Positions 58,721 through 64,000 of a DNA stretch of 64,000 bases are shown here, in pieces. The notes beneath the pieces are model-generated. The model saw only the letters and a program-made list of their open reading frames with translations, had not been told where the DNA came from and searched no databases. Origin of the DNA: Sphagnum compactum (Eukaryota; Bryophyta; Sphagnopsida; Sphagnales); assembly GCA_965153455.1 (NCBI GenBank), contig OZ234501.1, positions 2,542,001 to 2,606,000 on the forward strand. The letters run 5' to 3'. Position 1 is the stretch's first letter. Each line of letters opens with the position of its first letter. A program made the position numbers and the translations under genes.

Positions 58721-60971
58721 TACGGTGAGAGATGTCCAATCCATCACCATTGTATGGCAAAGTAAAAGGTAACAGTTGTTTTGTTCATCAGGTGGTTTAT
58801 GAGGAAACATACTATGCAAGGGACTCGGGCACGCTAGAGCAACTGAAGGAGCTTAGTACTAATCGCCAGGCCATTGAAGAGTCCATCAATGGAAGCAGCA
58901 AAATCACACCTGCTATTGCAAGGGAGATGGCTGGGGGTGTCACTTCTCCTGTTTTGCAGGTTTTTTTCTTACTTTTGTTGGGTGTGATGGAATATTTTCT
59001 TTGGGTGCATGTTTGGTATACTGTAAGAGGACAATGTGCAAAGCAGAGGGGCTACCAAACAAATACTGATGTCCAGAAAGATATGCAAGAAATTCAAGTT
59101 ACTTCTCAGGATCTAGGGAGAGCAGTTTGAGAGGTTGTATATGTGTAGCCAGAGTCATCAAGAACAGTATGAGGATTATGCAACAAGGTGTGGTGGTATG
59201 CATGTTTTGCAGGACCTCCAGAAGCTGGAACGGTACTTACCACTCTTGGAGAATTTGGTGACATGTGTGGAAGCCAAGAAGGATAATCCTCAGATTATAA
59301 AATGGACTATAGATCTGTCAATCCGCTGGACAAGTCCTATGAGTGGCTTTACTGGCAATAGGTTGACTGGTCCTCGCTACTTCAGACTGGATGACCTGCG
59401 GTTTGAGCTTGCAATGGTTTTCTTCTTGTATGGTGGCCTGCTACGGGAACGTGCCTTGGAGGTCCTTCCTACAGGTATGTTTTTTATTGTTGTTGGGTGC
59501 TTTCTCAAGTTAATTCTTCTCATAGGTTTTCTATTCTTGCTGTTCGTGGTTTTCTCCAGTTAATGTCTGGAGCTTTTTGCTGTCAGTCATTGCAGTGGTT
59601 CAGAAGACCACTGAAAGTGGATTTAACATTTACAGTCTCCTGAGAGCTTCTGATCAACAGTAAACACCTTCTTTTGCACAGATATGGTGGAGTCAGCAAC
59701 TCTATTTAGGAGAGCAGCTGGTGTCTTCCAGCACTTGGCTGAGACAGTACTGCCCCCTTTGCAGCCTGTGCTTCCTCCTGATAGGTGTCCTGAAGCCACA
59801 GTGTCAATGGCATCCATTATGAGCATTGTCTGCCTTGCAGAAGCACAGGTGTCCATCTTATCATGTTGTTCCAGTTGTGCACAGGATAAAAAACCATTGC
59901 TGAAATCCAGTACTACAGACCAGGATGCATCCTCGTGTTTGCTTTGGTTATTATGTATTCAATGCAGAAATATGTTGCTCTCATCCACCGGTATGAACCA
60001 AATGAGAAACGATTAGAAATTCAATCTGCATTTGTTGTTGTCTGCCAGGCTGTGACAGTCCGGAGAGCAGAGGAGAAGGCAACAAGTGGGGGTCTCCTGG
60101 CAAAGCTGCACTATGGGGTAGTCCAATTCCTGGAGGAGGCAGCTACTCTTCTTCGTGCTCACATCGGTGACTGGAATGACGTGTCTGACAAGTTGCGGGT
60201 ACAAATTCTAAGTTATAATAGAACCTGTGACAGGATTTATGTTATTCAATATTTGTTATTGGAGGCACTCAATTAGATGGGTTCTTGGTGTTCATCTTCA
60301 ATTTTCTTGTGTATTTTCCACTTTGCAATTTAGCTCTTTGCTTAAGATGTATTGCACAACTTGGCCAGCACAGGTAAAGTATAACCTCTTGTTTGTTGTC
60401 ACAGAGATATATCTCGATTTGCAGTGTGCTGCATGAATCACGCAGTCAACGATTTATAGCGGCTGAATACACCAAGATTGAGAGGTTTGGTGTTGCTGTT
60501 GGGGTGCTCCGATATTCTCTGAGCAGAGTTCAACAAGTCCGCCCTACAAGTACTCTTTTCACACTCATGAATCCTGCATGGTTATTGTGATTTGCTTTTG
60601 GCACTCAATAACAGTTGTGCAGGATGACAGTTGCACCAATCATGGTAGGGTCGCTTTTCAAGATGTTGATTATTTATGCAGGACCGAGTGCTGTGTGACT
60701 CAGGCATGATAAGCCATTAGTGTTGGTAAACTCCTTAAATAACTCTGCCTCCTTGGTGAATGCAGGTGATGACACTTGGAAGATAGCATTTAGACAAGAG
60801 CAAGATGCACTTCAGAACATGCTAAGGAAATGTGATAATGAAAATGATTTTATATGGCGTGAGAAGATTCCTCGAAAGGATGAGTTACCTGTTTTAGAAG
60901 GTCTCAAAATCGTGGCATCAATTGCATATCAACCTTTTGGCTTGGACAGAGAGTTCATATTCGTTACCTAA
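58292..60971 (+). CDS. BRO1-domain (endosomal-targeting type) protein, eight exons, about 380 aa
   Basis: Exons 58292-58336, 58792-58959, 59213-59474, 59682-59848, 60049-60198, 60405-60549 and 60766-60971 join in phase (seven seen; call counts alternative exon copies as one extra). N-terminal MLLQFKDPLKLKTKR continues with VVYEETYYARDSGTLEQLKE and ITPAIAREMAGGVTSPVLQ. The BRO1 core follows: DLQKLERYLPLLENLV, IIKWTIDLSIRWTS, FRLDDLRFELAMVFFLYGGL LRERALEVLPT, ESATLFRRAAGVFQHLAETV, ASIMSIVCLAEAQAVTVRRA and GLLAKLHYGVVQFLEEAATL. The end is REKIPRKDELPVLEGLK and a stop at 60969-60971. BRO1 domains bind ESCRT-III in endosomal sorting; plant members of this short type are annotated as endosomal-targeting BRO1-like proteins. 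No damage is seen downstream of exon 1. Which of the tandem first-exon copies is used is unclear; copy 1 has the best donor. Confidence 0.92.
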
Positions 60972-63240
60972 AATCATTGGTTCAAGCATAGGTGTGGTTA
61001 GTGCAGTCCATTGCAGTAAGCCTGCTCCATTTGACACATTGGTTGCATTCTTTGTCGGTGATTCCATTCCAATGATTCGAGGAGGAGGGCAAAGGAGCAA
61101 AGATGTAGGATGTGTTGTGAATGGGGATTTTGGACCATTTTTCAGTCAGGATCATTTGGTTTGTAGTGAGGCTCTCAATTTTTGCTGTAATAAATGTCCA
61201 TGTAATAATTGCAAATTTTTTTTCCTTATTGCTCAAGTATATTTCCTGCAGTGTTGGAAAGTTTGTGGAGATCCTTGGCTACTGTCTTTACCTCATGTTT
61301 TGTTGGACTTCTTTGAAAAGCACTGGATGATTGTGGGCTAGGTGGTCCACACCTTAACAGCATTAACATTGGATTGTTGTGGTGATTTCTTCTGCACAGT
61401 TCCTGCAACAGCGAAACAACAAATGAACAATCTGATGCTTAGTTAGGAGGTAGCACACTACAAGACCTTCCAGAATGATTGTGTCCCATTAGACATGCAT
61501 GTGCAAGCGGAAATTTCCTAGTGTATTTGGAGAGCATAATATACCTCCCATTAGATCCAATCTGCTTCATCCAAGCATGACCTGCTTCATGGTGGAGTGT
61601 TGGAAACAACCACCTACCTCTCAGCTTTGCATCAGGTGGTTTAACATGGAGGATGACTTACAAGGAACTCATCCCAATATCATTGGAAAGGGGGGACTAA
61701 AAGAGTCCAAACAACGGAGCTTATTAGTTTAATGTTCCTAAGATGAGGTGGTAGTTGAGTGTGGCCTTCCATTTTGGTAATGTCCCGCACTTATAAGCTT
61801 TAAACCCTTTGTAAACAAGAAGGCCAAACCTTATCATAAGCCTCAACATACATACATAGACCATGGAGGACGTCGGAATGGGAAGCATCTTATGCCAAGT
61901 ATTTAACGAGTTGGAGATCCCTCGTGCTCCCAAATAAAAAGTATAAGATCTCTCATTTTTTAAAGAGGGATCGTCGAAGATAAAGGTCGTCTCCAAAACA
62001 AACGTGAGCAATTTCTTGGACGGCTTCCAATGTTTCCACCTATTGTCATGTAGACCCTCTTGCTTCCCCCTCACACTACCTATGTAAGTGAGTACCTATC
62101 CCTAGGTCATAAGTAATATAAGTGGCTACAATGTCACATTTGCCATACCTCCTCTTAGTTGTACACACACACACATGTTAAACACCTCATGCAAAAATTA
62201 GTCCTAAAAATGGGTGGTAGCACCTATCTATCTACCTTTGTGGTACCTCAATGAATAATGGATTTGAAGTTCAAGACTATGATGCATTGAAGAAAAGAAA
62301 GTACCTACCTACATTGGAAATACAAACCCTTGATACCTAAGAGATAATGGACGAAGTAATCTACTCCAAAACTCCCAAATGGGAGGCCTCGTTGATTGTA
62401 GGTTCCCATCCTTAATTACCTATATCAACTAAGTACTTGAACCGACCCCAAATTTTTTTAAATATTAATTTTTAAAAAATAAAAAATAAAAATATTCCAG
62501 ACTTGAGACACATTCCAAAAGTAAGGACTACATGCCTAATGCCCACCTCAGCCCATCCCCAAATTATAATTCAAAAAAATTTCGTTATTTTTGTTCAAAA
62601 CCCATTTTTGTGCTTAAACTAACAACATGTCTAACCCACGACAGAATTATTTCTTTATTTTAAAATTTTAAATTAAAACGCAGGAAGGTAGAGCCACCCA
62701 TCACCAATCATGTACCTATCACCAAACAATTTCCAATATTTTCCTCATTCGTTCGTTAACCAAATTGAGCAAATTGTTTGAGCTTCAAAAGCAGAGGAAA
62801 CAATGTGTAAATGATTTGACCCCATTTGAGTTTCGAAATGTTTGCTCACCAGCCTATTTACCCTAACTGTACCTGGAACAAGGTTTTTTTTTTTTTTTCC
62901 GAATCTTGTGATGTAGCTGAAGTGGCGATCATCCCATAAGATGATTTAGCCAGATTTGTCTTAGAAAAAAACCAGAATCCCTTCTATATTCTTGGCTATA
63001 CCTACTGGAACTAAAAATTATGGTGATTTGAAACACTTTTTTTTTCCTTCGAAATCTGTTGAATTTGGGCCATTTTCTTTTTCCAATGGGAAATCCTTTG
63101 CATGGGTGGAAATCATATTTTCAGGTGGAAATTTGACAAAATTTCGCCTCAAAATTTAAAATAAAAATAAACTACAAAAAAATTGTCCTGAAACCAGCCA
63201 AAAACCAAAACCACTTACACTGGTTCTAACCTACCCAACC
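60972..63240. other. 3' flank of the BRO1 gene and AT-rich intergenic sequence
   Basis: 60972-61400 is probable 3' UTR. The minus ORF 61724-62074 (116 codons) has no recognised domain. TACCTAC-type words recur around 62220-62310, as they do at 12.4 kb and 30.6 kb. Confidence 0.45.
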
Positions 63241-63249
63241 AACCTGCTT

Positions 63250-63415
63250 TGGGCTTCAAGGCTATAGTAGGATTTGGGCATTTTAATTTGGGTTTCAAGG
63301 CTATAGTAGGATTTGGGCATTTTAATTTGGGTTTCAAGGCTATAGTTGGATTTTTGGGCATTTTAATTTGGGTTTCAAGGCTATAGTAGGATTTGGGCAT
63401 TTTAATTTGGGTTTC
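63250..63415. repeat. 39-bp minisatellite, about four copies
   Basis: The unit GGGCATTTTAATTTGGGTTT CAAGGCTATAGTAGGATTT is repeated almost unchanged four times (one copy with GTTGGATTTTT), flanked by partial units. The minus ORF 63215-63400 is the repeat read in frame. Confidence 0.92.
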
Positions 63416-64000
63416 AACTTGACTCTATGTGTGAGTGACATATGGAGTATTAGGCATTATGTGTTTAAAATAAGGTGTATGGGCATGTTTCATCAAACTG
63501 CATGCATCTAGATGAGACGTTCTACATCCAGTAATTTTTTATTTTTTTTAAGTTTCACGTTTTGAACCTTCTAAGCTACTTCATTACATATACCGCACCC
63601 ACTTTGTGAAAAAAAAAAAAAAAAAAGTCAGTCCAAAGTGCCATCAGTCAAAAGGAACAAAGAAGATAAAAGAATACAAAGTGATCAATCCTTTGTGCCA
63701 GCCTTTTTATTTGTTGGTGAGATTTTTCCAAAAAGAAAATAATAATAATTTGCAAATGAAAAAATGAGGTGATTTTTTGAGTATTTTCAATCGTTCAAAC
63801 TCGAAAAAAAGAAGTAAATACAAATTGACCCAATATTTCTATATTTGGTTCTCAATATTTAGCCTAAAATATAAAAGGATGCTTTAAATTTTATTTATTT
63901 TTCATATATTTCAAATTTGGCTAAATTTTCTTACTGATAGTCACCACTTTGGCTACATCACAAATTGACGAAAAAAAAAAACATTGCTTCATAAAAAGTC
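63416..64000. other. AT-rich end of window
   Basis: Nothing gene-like. A-run at about 63609-63626. Confidence 0.5.

Noticed and set aside
61724-62074. 116-codon minus-strand ORF
   Set aside because: No motif or composition difference from the AT-rich background; likely chance.
63215-63400. Repetitive ORF with NPTIALKPKLKCP units
   Set aside because: It is the 39-bp minisatellite (a multiple of three) read in frame.
1-64000. tRNA, rRNA or snRNA genes
   Set aside because: No cloverleaf A/B box pair with acceptor complementarity or rRNA/snRNA core was recognised by eye; a tRNAscan or Rfam search would be decisive.

Overview
The window is nuclear DNA from a land plant. It has GT-AG introns of about 100 to 1,560 bases, telomere-type TTTAGGG words, and genes whose closest remembered relatives are plant proteins: UNC-50, a plastid/vacuolar-type aspartyl aminopeptidase, a plant BRO1-domain protein, a MGSGSSR-type RING-H2 ligase and an RsmD-like methyltransferase. 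The AT-rich, heavily decayed repeat background would suit a bryophyte, lycophyte or other seedless plant, but no feature fixes the lineage. Exon models were made by reading the sequence by eye and joining splice sites so that phase and family similarity agree; no alignment was run.

Layout. 1-2.7 kb: a truncated, frame-broken RsmD-like methyltransferase remnant and a fresh 129-bp tandem duplication. 3.15-7.37 kb (+): six-exon RING-H2 E3 ligase. 9.2-14.1 kb (+): a GC-rich, Ser/Thr/Gln-rich unknown protein of about 875 aa with an upstream ORF. 15.2-20.0 kb: a decayed Helitron with an OTU-type segment, a DUF6570-like segment and a PIF1-type helicase. 20.2-21.1 kb: diverged direct repeats. 22.27-26.24 kb (-): nine recognised exons of aspartyl aminopeptidase, in which the first Glu of the catalytic Glu-Glu pair is replaced by Gly. 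26.6-27.94 kb (-): a Cys-rich, probably zinc-binding protein just upstream of it. 28.5-32.4 kb: microsatellites, a roughly 95-bp minisatellite and dispersed repeats. 33.46-36.49 kb (-): a ten-exon UNC-50 gene including a 26-bp microexon.

37-57 kb is a gene-poor block: AT-rich sequence, an LTR-like GC-richer patch, a 40-bp satellite, hairpins, a MITE-like inverted repeat, an interstitial telomere tract and a LINE reverse-transcriptase relic. 57.59-58.06 kb (+) encodes a 65-aa single-pass membrane protein. 58.29-60.97 kb (+) encodes a BRO1-domain protein whose short first coding exon sits inside a tandem array and is present in four copies. 61-64 kb has no recognised gene and ends with a 39-bp repeat.

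The genes do not form a pathway. UNC-50 (Golgi/ER), the BRO1 protein (endosomal) and the RING-H2 ligase (ubiquitin) are housekeeping trafficking and turnover functions scattered among repeats. The most unusual points are the quadruplicated start exon of the BRO1 gene, the damaged catalytic motif of the aminopeptidase, the OTU-carrying Helitron relic and the unrecognised GC-rich protein.
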